Translations under genes and position numbers: made by a program
From: Comamonadaceae bacterium UBA2121
Lineage (GTDB): Bacteria > Pseudomonadota > Gammaproteobacteria > Burkholderiales > Burkholderiaceae_C
Length of the DNA stretch: 64,000 nt
Assembly (NCBI GenBank): GCA_002331385.1
Contig: DCYB01000007.1
Span: forward strand, 62,001 to 126,000
Reading direction: 5' to 3'
The notes under the pieces: generated by a model
Seen by the model: only the letters and a program-made list of their open reading frames with translations
Told to the model about the DNA's origin: nothing
Databases searched by the model: none
Shown: in pieces, positions 25,563-35,229 of the stretch
Position numbering within the stretch: position 1 is the stretch's first letter
Layout of the letters: each line of letters starts with the position of its first letter

Positions 25563-26999
25563 TTACACGTTGGTGATCGAAATGGCGCGTGTGTTCAGGC
25601 AGGCTTCCAGCGCCTCCGGGCCACCTTCCGAGCCATAGCCCGAGTCCTTGATGCCACCGAACGGCAACTCTGCCGACGGCGTCGCTGGCTGGTTCACCCA
25701 CAGCATGCCCACTTCCACGCGCTGAGACAGCAGGTGCGCATTCTTCAGCGAGGACGTGAACGCATAACCCGCCAGACCGAAGGCAAGGCGGTTGGCTTCC
25801 TTGATAGCCTCGTTCAAATCCGTGAAGCCGCGCACTGCGGCCACGGGACCGAAGGGCTCGTCATTGAAGATGCGCGCCGTGAGCGGCACCTCGTCCAGCA
25901 CGGTGGGCGCAAAGAAATTGCCCGAGCCGCCAATGCGCTCGCCGCCGGTCATCACCCTGGCGCCGCTTTGCACGGCGTCTTCCATGAACTCGGCCATGGC
26001 CGTGATGCGGCGCGGATTCGCCAGCGGGCCCATCTGCGTGCCCTCCGTCAGACCATCGCCCACTTTCAGACCCTGCGCATGCTGCGTGAGTGCCGCGACA
26101 AAATCGGCACGCACGCTTTCATGCACCAGAAAGCGCGTGGGCGAAATGCAGACCTGCCCCGCATTGCGGAACTTGGCACCGGCGGTGCACTTCACGGCCA
26201 GCGCGATGTCTGCGTCGTCGCACACGATGACCGGGGCGTGACCGCCCAACTCCATCGTCACGCGCTTCATGTGCTGGCCGGCCATCGCGGCCAACTGCTT
26301 GCCCACCGGAGTCGACCCGGTGAACGTCACCTTGCGCACGATGGGGTGCGGAATCAGGTAGCTGGAAATCTCGGCAGGATTGCCGTACAGCAGGTTGATC
26401 ACGCCAGTCGGAATGCCTGCATCCACAAACGCCTTGATCAGCGCGGCGGGGCTGGCCGGTGTTTCTTCCGGCGCCTTGACGATCACAGCGCAACCAGCGG
26501 CGAGCGCCGCCCCCAGCTTGCGCACCACCTGATTGATCGGGAAGTTCCACGGCGTGAAGGCCGCGACCACACCCACCGGGTCCTTCACCACCAATTGGCG
26601 AATCGCCAGATTGCGCGACGGCAAGATTCGGCCATACACGCGCATGCCTTCGTCAGCAAACCACTCGATGATGTCGGCAGCCGCAATGGCCTCGCCACGC
26701 GCTTCCACCAGCGGCTTGCCCTGCTCTTGCGTGAGGATGGCGCCGATGTCGGCCGCGCGCTCGCGCATCAGCGCTGCGGCGCGGCGAATGGTCTTGGCGC
26801 GCTCGGCCGCGGGAATGTCGCGCCACGTCTCAAACCCCTTCTGGGCCGAAGCCAGTGCCGCATCCATGTCGGCCTTGCCGGCATGCGCCACGCGCCCGAT
26901 CTCCTGCCCCGTCGCGGGATTGAAAACTGCCAGCGACTTGCCATCGGCGGCGTCGCGCCACTGACCATCGATGAATAACTGCGTGCTCGGATAGCTCAT
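25563..26999 (-). CDS. NAD(P)-dependent succinate-semialdehyde dehydrogenase family protein
   Basis: A 478-residue aldehyde dehydrogenase. It shows TPWNFP (149-154), the cofactor-binding FTGSTPVGKQL, general base Glu250 in MELGGHAP and nucleophile Cys284 in RNAGQVCISP. The C-terminal LPFGGIKDSGYGSEGG is typical of the GabD/KGSADH group. It would oxidise succinate semialdehyde or 2-oxoglutarate semialdehyde; the family alone does not separate these. AGGAG seven bases before the ATG fixes the start. It is followed by its own terminator and is probably monocistronic. Confidence 0.9.
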   Translation of the reverse strand: MSYPSTQLFIDGQWRDAADGKSLAVFNPATGQEIGRVAHAGKADMDAALASAQKGFETWRDIPAAERAKTIRRAAALMRERAADIGAILTQEQGKPLVEARGEAIAAADIIEWFADEGMRVYGRILPSRNLAIRQLVVKDPVGVVAAFTPWNFPINQVVRKLGAALAAGCAVIVKAPEETPASPAALIKAFVDAGIPTGVINLLYGNPAEISSYLIPHPIVRKVTFTGSTPVGKQLAAMAGQHMKRVTMELGGHAPVIVCDDADIALAVKCTAGAKFRNAGQVCISPTRFLVHESVRADFVAALTQHAQGLKVGDGLTEGTQMGPLANPRRITAMAEFMEDAVQSGARVMTGGERIGGSGNFFAPTVLDEVPLTARIFNDEPFGPVAAVRGFTDLNEAIKEANRLAFGLAGYAFTSSLKNAHLLSQRVEVGMLWVNQPATPSAELPFGGIKDSGYGSEGGPEALEACLNTRAISITNV

Positions 27000-27185
27000 G
27001 CGGATGCTCCTGTATTTGAATGTGGTCCCTGAATGCAAAACAAGCGCCGCAGAGCCATTCACCTATGCAGTGGCGGCACAGCGGGCAGCTTCATCGCACA
27101 CTATATGCGCAATGGAATACGCGCGTGCGCTGCACTTCATTGCCCTGCGCCCACCACTGCAGCTCCTGGCGCGAGACCCTCCTGA

Positions 27186-28154
27186 TCAATGCACCACCGG
27201 CAGCAGGAAATCACGACTGATGCGCGAGCCCAGTTCGTTCACGCGGTCGAGGAACTGGGTGAGGTAGGCGTGCAGGCCGGTGGCGAGGATTTCCTCGATG
27301 CGTCCATAGCGCAGGTCGGCCAGCAGGCGGCCTGCGCGGCGCTCGGTTTCGCCAGAATACTCGTTGGAGACGGCTTTCAGGTTTTCCACCACCTGCAGCA
27401 TGTTGGAGGCGAGCGAGCGCGGCATGTCGTCGCGCAGGATGAGCAGTTCCGCAACGCGTTCGGGCGTGATCACGTCACGGTATACCTTGCGGTAGATCTC
27501 GAACGCGGAGACGCTACGCAGGATCGCGCTCCAGTGGTAGAAGTCGGACTCGGGCGTCGCGCGGCGGCTGTCGCGAACGCTGCCGTGGAAATCGGCATCG
27601 ACCGCATGGAATTTCACGTCCAGCAAGCGCGCCGTGTTGTCTGCGCGCTCCAGCGACGTGCCCATGCGCATGAAGCGGTAGGCCTCGTCGTGCAGCATGG
27701 TGCCCAGCGTGACGCCACGCGAGAGATGCGAGCGGTATTTCACCCACTCAAAAAACTGCCCCGGATCACGTTGCCATGCGCCATCGCGCAGGTGCTTGTT
27801 GAGCACGAGCCAGGTCTGGTTCTGCGTCTCCCACACTTCGGTGGTGAGCGCGCCGCGCACGGCACGCGCGTTCTCACGAGCGGCGCGCAGGCAGGCGTTG
27901 ATGGAGGACGGGTTGTCCTCATCGTTCACCATGAAATGCAGCACTTTTTCCTGGGTGATTTCGCCGTAGCGTTTGGTGTAGGCCGGGATCAGTTCGCTGA
28001 TGGACAGCAGCCCCATCCAGCCTTCCTGCGCCTTGCTCGCGGACTGCGGCAGCAGCGCGGTTTCGTAGTTCACGTTCAGCATGCGCGCGGTGCATTCGGC
28101 ACGTTCGGTGTAGCGCGACATCCAGAACAGATGGTCAGCGGTGCGGCTCAGCAT
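27186..28154 (-). CDS. Alpha-E domain protein
   Basis: A 322-residue, mostly helical protein of the alpha-E (formerly DUF403) family, starting with MLSRTADHLFWMSRYTERAE, the family hallmark. Its start codon is one base past the stop of the upstream circularly permuted ATP-grasp gene, so the two are certainly co-transcribed. Comparative genomics has proposed that this pair, often with a transglutaminase-like protease, makes or modifies a peptide; the reaction has not been shown. No transglutaminase-like gene is present next to this pair. Confidence 0.92.
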   Translation of the reverse strand: MLSRTADHLFWMSRYTERAECTARMLNVNYETALLPQSASKAQEGWMGLLSISELIPAYTKRYGEITQEKVLHFMVNDEDNPSSINACLRAARENARAVRGALTTEVWETQNQTWLVLNKHLRDGAWQRDPGQFFEWVKYRSHLSRGVTLGTMLHDEAYRFMRMGTSLERADNTARLLDVKFHAVDADFHGSVRDSRRATPESDFYHWSAILRSVSAFEIYRKVYRDVITPERVAELLILRDDMPRSLASNMLQVVENLKAVSNEYSGETERRAGRLLADLRYGRIEEILATGLHAYLTQFLDRVNELGSRISRDFLLPVVH

Positions 28155-28155
28155 G

Positions 28156-29658
28156 TCAGGCTCCCTGGGATTGGTTGTGCAACGAGGCAGATGTGGCGGC
28201 GACTGCGGGCTCGTCCGGGTTCAGCACCCAGGTGTCCTTGGTGCCACCGCCCTGCGAGGAGTTCACCACCAGCGAGCCTTCCTTGAGCGCCACGCGCGTG
28301 AGCCCGCCCGCGGCCATCTGCACCGTCTTGCCGGACAGCACAAAGGGCCGCAGGTCGATGTGGCGCGGCGCAATGCCCGCGTTCACATAGGTCGGACAAC
28401 TGGACAGCGACAGCGTGGGTTGTGCGATATAGCCAGACGGATTGGCCAGAACCGCCGCGCGGAATTCCTCGATCTCGGCGCGCGTGGACGCAGGCCCGAC
28501 GAGCATGCCGTAACCGCCCGCGCCGTGCACTTCCTTCACCACCAGTTCGGGCAGATGATCGAGCACGTACTTCAGATCGTCCGGTTTGCGGCACAGCCAT
28601 GTCGGCACGTTGGAGAGAATGGGCTCTTCTCCCAGATAAAAGCGGATCATCTCCGGCACGTATGGGTAGACCGACTTGTCGTCCGCAATGCCCGTGCCCA
28701 CGGCATTGCAGATGGTGACGTTGCCCGCGCGGTAGGCATCCATCAGCCCGGCACACCCCAGCGTAGAGGTGGAACGGAACACCCTGGGGTCGATGAAGTC
28801 GTCATCCACCCGGCGATAGATCACGTCCACGCGCTGCAGGCCGTGCGTGGTGCGCATGTAAACGAACTGGTCCTTCACGACCAGATCCTGCCCTTCCACC
28901 AGTTCCACGCCCATTTGCTGCGCAAGGAACGCGTGTTCGAAGTAGGCGCTGTTGTACATACCAGGCGTGAGCACCACCACCGTAGGGTCCGCGCTTGCGG
29001 GCGGCGCGCTGGCGCGCAGGGTGTCGAGCAGCAGATCGGGGTAATGGGCCACGGGCGCGACCTTGTGCGCAGAGAATAAATCCGGAAACAGCCGCATCAT
29101 CATCTTGCGGTTTTCCAGCATGTAGGACACGCCGGAGGGCACGCGCAGGTTGTCCTCCAGCACGTAATACACGCCGTTTCCGGCCGCGTCCGGGGCGCGC
29201 ACGATGTCGATGCCCGCAATGTGGGCGTAGACGTTGTTGGGCACGTCCACGCGCACCATCTCGGGGCGAAACTGTGCGTTGTTCATGATCAGCTCGCTCG
29301 GGACGATGCCCGCGCGCAAAATCTCCTGATCGTGGTAGACGTCGTGAATAAAGCGGTTGAGCGCATTCACGCGCTGCTCCAGCCCCTGGCGCATGCGCAG
29401 CCATTCGCTGGAAGGAATGATGCGCGGGATCACGTCGAACGGAATCAGCCGCTCCGTGCCCGAACCGTCCTCGTCCTTGGCGCCATACACCGCGAACGTG
29501 ATGCCCACGCGGCGAAAGATTACCTCTGCTTCTTCGCGACGCGCCTGCATCGCCGAGTCGGGCTGCCTGGCCAGCCATTGTGCGTAACGCTGGTAGTGCG
29601 TGCGCACGGCACCCGAGTCCATAGGAAGCGTTTCGTACATTTCATCGAATCTGTGCAT
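28156..29658 (-). CDS. Circularly permuted ATP-grasp type 2 protein
   Basis: A 500-residue protein of the circularly permuted ATP-grasp family (formerly DUF404/DUF407). The N-terminus has RRVGITFAVYGAKDEDGSGTERLIPFDVIPRII and later DLVVKDQFVYMRT and VVKEVHGAGGYGMLVGP, typical family blocks. ATP-grasp enzymes join a carboxylate to an amine through an acyl phosphate; here the substrates are unknown. A very good CAGGAGG ribosome site defines the ATG at MHRFDEMYE. It is the first gene of a two-gene unit with the alpha-E protein. Confidence 0.92.
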   Translation of the reverse strand: MHRFDEMYETLPMDSGAVRTHYQRYAQWLARQPDSAMQARREEAEVIFRRVGITFAVYGAKDEDGSGTERLIPFDVIPRIIPSSEWLRMRQGLEQRVNALNRFIHDVYHDQEILRAGIVPSELIMNNAQFRPEMVRVDVPNNVYAHIAGIDIVRAPDAAGNGVYYVLEDNLRVPSGVSYMLENRKMMMRLFPDLFSAHKVAPVAHYPDLLLDTLRASAPPASADPTVVVLTPGMYNSAYFEHAFLAQQMGVELVEGQDLVVKDQFVYMRTTHGLQRVDVIYRRVDDDFIDPRVFRSTSTLGCAGLMDAYRAGNVTICNAVGTGIADDKSVYPYVPEMIRFYLGEEPILSNVPTWLCRKPDDLKYVLDHLPELVVKEVHGAGGYGMLVGPASTRAEIEEFRAAVLANPSGYIAQPTLSLSSCPTYVNAGIAPRHIDLRPFVLSGKTVQMAAGGLTRVALKEGSLVVNSSQGGGTKDTWVLNPDEPAVAATSASLHNQSQGA

Positions 29659-29731
29659 AAAAAAGCCTCCTGAGATAGCAGGATAGCAATTTGCACGCCA
29701 GATGCACATCTTCCTTGGCTTATTCTTGCAA

Positions 29732-32266
29732 TCACAATCCCTGACCCGCACGCGTGCCGCGCCGGGAGTGGTGCCAGTAGCCCCGTGCCACATCACGCTG
29801 GCACTCGATGGCCTCGGGCCGATCCGAGCGCCACAACGCGGCGCCGCAGTCTACCGTTTCCACAAGTTCCACCCCGCGCTCACGATAGCGCGCCGCCACC
29901 TCGGGCGCGGGGTGGCCGTAGCGATTGCGATATCCGGCCTGCACGATGGCAAAGCGCGGCTGGACGGCGTCGATGAACGGCGCGCCCGAAGACGACTTGC
30001 TGCCATGGTGGGGCACCAGCAACCAGTCGGCTGGCGCGATGGCGTTGCGCGCCAGCAGATCGCGCTCCTGCATCTGTTCGATGTCGCCCACCATCAACGC
30101 TGCACGCCCATGCGCATCGTCGACGCGCAGCACACAGCTCACGCTGTTGGATCGGGATGCCGCCACATCGCGCAGGTGCACTCGGTCCCAGGTTTCCGGA
30201 TACGGATGCAAGATGGTGAAACGCACGCCGTCCCACGACCATGTGCGCCCCGCTGCGCACAGTGACGCCTGGCCGCTTTGCATGATGCGGTGCTGCGGCT
30301 CCAGCGCGCCGATCACCGCCGCGTCGGGAAATGCGCCGAGCACTGCCTCCGCGCCGCCTGTGTGGTCGGAATCGCGATGGCTCAGCACGACCAGATCGAG
30401 CCGCTCCCCCAACGCCCGCAGCAACGGCACCAGCGTCTGCGCACCCGCATCAGAGACTGCCGAATAGCGCGGTCCCGCATCAAACAGCAGACTATGCGTT
30501 GCCGTGCGCACCAGCGCGGCTTGCCCCTGCCCCACATCCACGGCCAGCACTTCAAAGCGCCCCGTCGCAGGCCGGGGATGCTGCCACCACAACGCAGGCA
30601 CGAACAACACCAGCGCCAACATGCGCAGCTGCCATGGCCACCGCAGCGCCAACACCACCCCGCCTATCACCGCCGCCAGCGCTGCCCACAACGGCGCCCG
30701 CACCAGTGTGGCCTGCGCCATGGGCAACGCGGCAAGCCACTGCAGCACCTGCAAAAACACATGGGCTGCCCATGCTGCGGCATCCCATGCGGGGCTCCAC
30801 ACCACACCCAGAAACGCCACCGGCAACACCACCAGCGTGACCCACGGAATCGCCCACATGTTGGCCACCAGCCCCACCACCGACACCTGCCCAAAAAGGA
30901 GCAAGGTCAACGGCGTGAGCGCCACCGTGATCAGCCATTGCTGCCGCCATTGCGCGCGCAGCCAATGCCACAGATGCCGCGCGCCGCTGACAACACTACT
31001 GAACACACCGCGCACAGGCGGCTGCGCAGGGGCGGCGAGCGACTCCTGCACATCGCTGGCAAACAGGATGCCCACCGCCACGAAGCTCAGCCAGAACCCC
31101 GCTTGCAACATCGCCCATGGGTCCCACGCCAACACGGCGGCGCAGGCCAGCAACCACACATGCGTCCACGGCCAACGCCGCCCCGCAATGCGCAGCGCGG
31201 CCAACATGGTCAGCATGAAAATCGTGCGCTGTGCCGGCACGCCCCACCCGCTGAACAGGGCATAGGCGGCAGCCAGCCACACGCCGCCCACGGCGCCCGC
31301 GTGCTGTGCGGGCAGGCGCAAGCACAGCGCCGGCGCCGCGCGCCACAACCGCCCAATGAGCCGCATCGCAAGCCACGCGAACATGGTGATATGCAAGCCG
31401 GAGATGCTCACCAGATGCGCCACGCCCGTCACACGGAACACGGCCCAATCCTCACGCGCAATGGCCTGTTGATCGCCGGTGACCAACGCCACCACCAGCC
31501 CCGCCGCACGCGGTTCGCCGCCCTTGGAATCACCGCGCGGCTCCCACAGCCTTGCACGGATGGCATCGCGCACGCGCTGGCGCAAGCGCTCCACCGGGTG
31601 CGCCAAGGTCCGCTGCAACCGTTGCGCTGCCGCAGGTGACCCTGAACGCACATAGCCCATGGCCTGCACGCCCTGCTCCCACATCCAGAGTTCGTAGTCA
31701 AACCCGAAAGGATTGCTGCTGCCGTGCGGCGCTTTCAGTCGTACTTCGAACTGCCAACGCTCGCCCGGCGCGATGCGCAGACCCGCCCTGGGTGCTGGCG
31801 CTTCCTCCGTGTCGTACAAACCGCGTGTATAGGAGGTCAACTCGATCAACGCAGGCATCGCCACCGGCTGCCCATTCAAGGTCGCGCGCTCCACCTCGAA
31901 GCGAAAGCGCAGTCCGTAGTCACGCACCTGCGGCATGCTCGCCACCATGCCTTGCACGGTGAGATCGCGCCCTTCCAGTTCTGGCGCCAGGGCCGCTGCA
32001 GCGAAGTGGGCACTGCGCAATCCAGCCAATGCAAAAATGCCAACGGCGCACCCCACCACCATCACAACCTGCCGCACGCGCCAGCGGCTCAAAGCGCTCA
32101 ACGCTGTGAACGCCACTCCGGCGCACAGCAACATCCCATACACCACGGGCCACCACAAGTGCCGCTGCTGCAATTGCGCCGCCGTGCCGAGCAGCACGCC
32201 GCACATCAGGGGCGTCACCGGCCAGAACCGATGTGGCGTTGCGCGAACATGAAGGGCAGCCTGCAT
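29732..32266 (-). CDS. comEC: DNA internalization protein ComEC/Rec2
   Basis: An 844-residue inner-membrane protein. An N-terminal DUF4131-like part (about 20-200) is followed by the ComEC/Rec2 channel domain with FRVTGVAHLVSISGLHITMFAWLAM and several hydrophobic segments. The C-terminal metallo-beta-lactamase-like domain (about 575-820) carries VLAVDVGQGQAALV, SHRDSDHTGG and PHHGSKSSS. Family members carry single-stranded DNA across the inner membrane during natural transformation. No other competence gene is in the window. The N-terminal start is the only plausible ATG, without a strong ribosome site. Confidence 0.93.
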   Translation of the reverse strand: MQAALHVRATPHRFWPVTPLMCGVLLGTAAQLQQRHLWWPVVYGMLLCAGVAFTALSALSRWRVRQVVMVVGCAVGIFALAGLRSAHFAAAALAPELEGRDLTVQGMVASMPQVRDYGLRFRFEVERATLNGQPVAMPALIELTSYTRGLYDTEEAPAPRAGLRIAPGERWQFEVRLKAPHGSSNPFGFDYELWMWEQGVQAMGYVRSGSPAAAQRLQRTLAHPVERLRQRVRDAIRARLWEPRGDSKGGEPRAAGLVVALVTGDQQAIAREDWAVFRVTGVAHLVSISGLHITMFAWLAMRLIGRLWRAAPALCLRLPAQHAGAVGGVWLAAAYALFSGWGVPAQRTIFMLTMLAALRIAGRRWPWTHVWLLACAAVLAWDPWAMLQAGFWLSFVAVGILFASDVQESLAAPAQPPVRGVFSSVVSGARHLWHWLRAQWRQQWLITVALTPLTLLLFGQVSVVGLVANMWAIPWVTLVVLPVAFLGVVWSPAWDAAAWAAHVFLQVLQWLAALPMAQATLVRAPLWAALAAVIGGVVLALRWPWQLRMLALVLFVPALWWQHPRPATGRFEVLAVDVGQGQAALVRTATHSLLFDAGPRYSAVSDAGAQTLVPLLRALGERLDLVVLSHRDSDHTGGAEAVLGAFPDAAVIGALEPQHRIMQSGQASLCAAGRTWSWDGVRFTILHPYPETWDRVHLRDVAASRSNSVSCVLRVDDAHGRAALMVGDIEQMQERDLLARNAIAPADWLLVPHHGSKSSSGAPFIDAVQPRFAIVQAGYRNRYGHPAPEVAARYRERGVELVETVDCGAALWRSDRPEAIECQRDVARGYWHHSRRGTRAGQGL

Positions 32267-32589
32267 CCGGCGATGCTAGAAACTCGCTCAATACCGCGCA
32301 TTGATCCAGTGCGGCTGGCTGCGGCAAGCGATGCGCCGCAACGCATTCCCCATGATCCGATCCGGAACGCTCCACAAGGCCCACGATGTATGTAACATTA
32401 ACCCGTGCGGCGAACGTCCGGATTCTCACGCCTTTGCAGAGGGCGCAAGACCATGTCCCGCGCCGCGCCATCGACGCTCCCCCCGTGGAGAGGTCGCGCA
32501 ACGCACGCACCATGGCGTGCAAGCGCAACCAACGTCGCTTCGATAGAAATTTTTTTCACCCCATCCATTCACCACCAAGGATTGCCACC
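32267..32589. other. Divergent intergenic region, comEC / RidA-like gene
   Basis: A 323-bp gap between divergent genes that must contain promoters in both directions. The middle (32385-32400) is slightly AT-richer with TGTATGTAACATTAAC, but no convincing promoter pair, hairpin or gene could be supported. The short frames through it lack ribosome sites and family resemblance. Confidence 0.4.
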
Positions 32590-33048
32590 ATGAGCGTTTA
32601 CGACAAACTCAAGGAACTCAACATCACGCTGCCGCCCGTGTCCACGCCCGCTGCGGCCTATGTGCCCTTTGTGCAGACCGGCAACCTCGTCTTCCTCTCG
32701 GGCCACATCGCACGCAAGGACGGCAAGCCATGGACCGCCCAGTTTGGCCGTGACATCAACACCGAAGAAGGCAAGGCCGCCGCGCGCGCCGTCGCCGTGG
32801 ATCTGCTCGGCACACTGCACGCAGCCACGGGCGACCTCACCCGCGTCAAGCGCATCGTCAAGCTCATGAGCCTCGTGAACTCCACCCCCGACTTCACCGA
32901 ACAGCACATCGTCACCAACGGCGCGAGCGAACTCTTCGCCGCCGTCTTCGGCGACAAGGGCGCGCACGCCCGCAGCGCATTTGGCGTGGCCCAGATTCCT
33001 TTCGGCGCCTGCGTGGAAATCGAACTCATCGCAGAACTCGCGGACTAA
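32590..33048 (+). CDS. RidA/YjgF family protein
   Basis: A 152-residue protein of the RidA superfamily, in the longer subgroup with an N-terminal extension (MSVYDKLKELNITLPPV). Landmarks are PFVQTGNLVFLSGHIA, the GDLTRVKRIVKLMSLVNSTPDF segment, and ARSAFGVAQIPFGACVEIELIAEL near the end, with the Arg (in AHARSAFGV) that binds carboxylates in active RidA. RidA hydrolyses reactive enamines and imines from PLP enzymes, and a PLP salvage kinase gene follows 125 bp downstream. AAGGA lies before the ATG. The exact catalytic status of this subgroup is not known. Confidence 0.9.
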   Translation: MSVYDKLKELNITLPPVSTPAAAYVPFVQTGNLVFLSGHIARKDGKPWTAQFGRDINTEEGKAAARAVAVDLLGTLHAATGDLTRVKRIVKLMSLVNSTPDFTEQHIVTNGASELFAAVFGDKGAHARSAFGVAQIPFGACVEIELIAELAD

Positions 33049-33173
33049 TTGACCAGATAGAAGATGCGGCGGCGCGCGCTTGCAACAGCCCAGCCGCCGC
33101 GATGCCACCGCCGCACAACCCAACCCTTGCTGAACCCGCACGGTTCATCCCTACACCACACACGCTCAACGCC

Positions 33174-34055
33174 ATGGCCACCCCACTGGTACTCACTATT
33201 CAATCGCATGTGGCATATGGCCATGTGGGGAACGACGCCGCCATGCTTCCCCTGCAGCTCCTCGGCATCGAACCCGTGGCCGTCCACACCGTCCAGTTTT
33301 CCAACCACACCGGCTACGGCGAATTCAAAGGCCAGGTGTTCACGCCCGCGCACGTGCAGGACGTCATCGACGGCCTGCGCGCACGCGGCGTACTCGCGCG
33401 CTGCACTGCGGTTCTCTCGGGTTATCTGGGGGATGCCGGCGTGGGCGAAGTCATCCTCTCCGCCGTGCAGGAGGTGCGCGCCGCGCACCCCAAGGCGCAC
33501 TACGTTTGCGATCCCGTCATGGGCGACGTAGGCCGGGGCCTGTTCGTGCGCCCTGGCATTCCCGAATTCCTGCGCAAGCGGGCGCTCTCGCAAGCCAGCG
33601 TCATCACACCCAATCATTTCGAATTTGAATTGCTGGTCGGAAACGAAACGCCGATCACCACCACCGAAGCCGCCATCGCCGCCGCGCGGGACATGCTCCA
33701 GCACATGCACAACCCGCACAGCGCGCTCATCGTCATCACCAGCCTGCGCACCGAAGACCTGCCTGCAGACAGCCTCGCCACACTCGCCGTGTCGGCCCAG
33801 AATGCGTGGCTCGTGCAAACGCCCTTCGTCGACCTGCAGCCACTCCCCAACGGCATGGGCGACGTATTCTCCTCCGTCCTCCTGGGCCACATCCTCCAGG
33901 GCGACACCATCCCCGAAGCCGTGTCACAAGCCGTCAGCACGCTCTATGCACTGGTCTCCCGCACCACCTCCGGCGAGCGCGACCTGCCCCTGGTAGCCTG
34001 CCGCGACCAGATCACGGCGCCGGGCAAGGTATTTCCTGCAAAGTCAGTGAGTTGA
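33174..34055 (+). CDS. pdxY: Pyridoxal kinase PdxY
   Basis: A 293-residue ribokinase-like kinase that phosphorylates pyridoxal in PLP salvage. It has the pyridoxal-pocket SHVAYGHVGNDAAMLPLQLLG, the HTVQFSNHTGYGEFKG loop, CDPVMGDVGRGLFV, TPNHFEFELLVG and the GMGDVFSSVLLGH anion-hole motif with catalytic Asp. Length and order match PdxY. No clear ribosome site is seen before the ATG. It is followed 36 bp later by a strong terminator. Confidence 0.94.
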   Translation: MATPLVLTIQSHVAYGHVGNDAAMLPLQLLGIEPVAVHTVQFSNHTGYGEFKGQVFTPAHVQDVIDGLRARGVLARCTAVLSGYLGDAGVGEVILSAVQEVRAAHPKAHYVCDPVMGDVGRGLFVRPGIPEFLRKRALSQASVITPNHFEFELLVGNETPITTTEAAIAAARDMLQHMHNPHSALIVITSLRTEDLPADSLATLAVSAQNAWLVQTPFVDLQPLPNGMGDVFSSVLLGHILQGDTIPEAVSQAVSTLYALVSRTTSGERDLPLVACRDQITAPGKVFPAKSVS

Positions 34056-34091
34056 GCTGACCAGCAGAATCAACCGAAAAGTCCAAAAATC

Positions 34092-34128
34092 AAAAGTGCA
34101 GACACCAACGAGGCGTCTGCACTTTTTT
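34092..34128. terminator. Strong rho-independent terminator after pdxY
   Basis: Perfect 12-bp stem AAAAGTGCAGAC (34092-34103) and GTCTGCACTTTT (34115-34126), with T continuing to 34128. The leading A run also allows termination in reverse. Confidence 0.88.
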
Positions 34129-34495
34129 CATGCAGGGACGGTTTGTGCGTTGGTAGGGCGTCAAGCATTCAGCGTTTCTACCCAACCCAGTGCGCGAGAC
34201 CCATCGACACAAGAGAGCTTGCCAACATAGCGGACCGACATATCTCCAAATGCATGCCCAAACAAATTTTGGTCGCACTCAACGCATTGAAGTTAACAAA
34301 GGGAAGTGCCTCTGTCCGAGACCTCAGCTTTGGCCGAAAGCCCGGGCTTGCCTTGCTGAATTTGGAAGCCGAAGAAAAATCGCTCAAGAATGACTGCTGG
34401 CACGGGGCTGTGCGAACGCCAACTTCCGGCCAGGAGCGGTCGTTCCTGCTCTGCTAAATTCATGACTAATAACTACTTCTTTGGAGGAGCCAGCA
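34129..34495. other. Lower-GC intergenic stretch before the O-methyltransferase gene
   Basis: About 370 bp with clearly lower GC than the surroundings. I see no credible gene: the short plus-strand frame at 34143-34457 has no ribosome site or family match. Near the 3' end, GGCCAGGAGCGGTCGTTC (34428-34445) resembles a sequence on the far side of the methyltransferase gene (35212-35229). Confidence 0.4.
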
Positions 34496-35179
34496 ATGGT
34501 GCGGAAGCCAGATTATCAAAATGCCGACGTACCCAAATGGGCCTCTGTTGATGCCTATTTCTCACAAAAATTGGCCCCTGAAGATACGGCGTTACGCACC
34601 GCTCTAGCTTCAAATGCTGATGCAGGAATGCCAACGCATGATGTGTCTGCTGTGCAGGGAAAGTTCTTGGCACTGCTCGTCAATCTCAGTCAGGCCACGC
34701 GAGTGTTAGAAATTGGAACATTGGGTGGATACAGCACTATCTGGATGGCAAGAGCCCTGCCCTCCAATGGAGTCATCACCACCATCGAGGTAGACCCAGA
34801 GCGGGCAAAAGTCGCTGAGAAGAACTGTGAGGTGGCTCAATGCAGCGACAAGGTAGATATCCGCACCGGCGCTGCAACTGAAGTATTGCCTCAACTTCAA
34901 GGCCCATATGACCTCATCTTCATTGATGCAGATAAGCCAAACAACCCGACCTATTTGGAATGGGCACTAAAGCTCGCACGCCCTGGTACGGTGATTGTTG
35001 GAGACAACGTGGTCCGTGGCGGTGCTGTGGTGGATGAGGACAGTCAAGATGGAAGTGTCCGTGGAGTCAGAACATTCATCGACATGCTCTCCAAGAACGA
35101 ACGCTTAGAGAGCACTGCTATGCAAACCGTCGGCGAAAAGGGTTGGGACGGGATGACAATTTCTATTGTCAAAAGCTAG
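34496..35179 (+). CDS. SAM-dependent O-methyltransferase (catechol/caffeoyl-CoA type)
   Basis: A 227-residue enzyme of the O-methyltransferase family 3. The SAM-binding motif is VLEIGTLGGYSTIWMARALP, followed by the acidic TIEVDPERA, the metal-binding FIDADKPN and GDNVVRGG. Such enzymes methylate catechols or related vicinal diols using a divalent metal. GGAGGAG six to eight bases before the ATG fixes the start. The gene has lower GC and more A/T-ending codons than its neighbours and is flanked by low-GC DNA, suggesting horizontal acquisition. No linked pathway gene is present. Confidence 0.9.
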   Translation: MVRKPDYQNADVPKWASVDAYFSQKLAPEDTALRTALASNADAGMPTHDVSAVQGKFLALLVNLSQATRVLEIGTLGGYSTIWMARALPSNGVITTIEVDPERAKVAEKNCEVAQCSDKVDIRTGAATEVLPQLQGPYDLIFIDADKPNNPTYLEWALKLARPGTVIVGDNVVRGGAVVDEDSQDGSVRGVRTFIDMLSKNERLESTAMQTVGEKGWDGMTISIVKS

Positions 35180-35211
35180 GTTCTCAGCAGCTCCGGCGAC
35201 AGACCGCTAAG

Positions 35212-35229
35212 GGTCGTAAGCAGCCGTTC
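35212..35229 (+). repeat. Imperfect direct repeat flanking the O-methyltransferase gene (right copy)
   Basis: GGTCGTAAGCAGCCGTTC here and GGCCAGGAGCGGTCGTTC at 34428-34445 agree at 12 of 18 positions in the same orientation. They bracket the low-GC gene. This may be a degenerate dispersed repeat or the trace of an insertion. Confidence 0.35.

Noticed and set aside
34143..34457. 104-codon frame upstream of the O-methyltransferase gene
   Set aside because: No ribosome site, no recognisable domain, composition like non-coding DNA.
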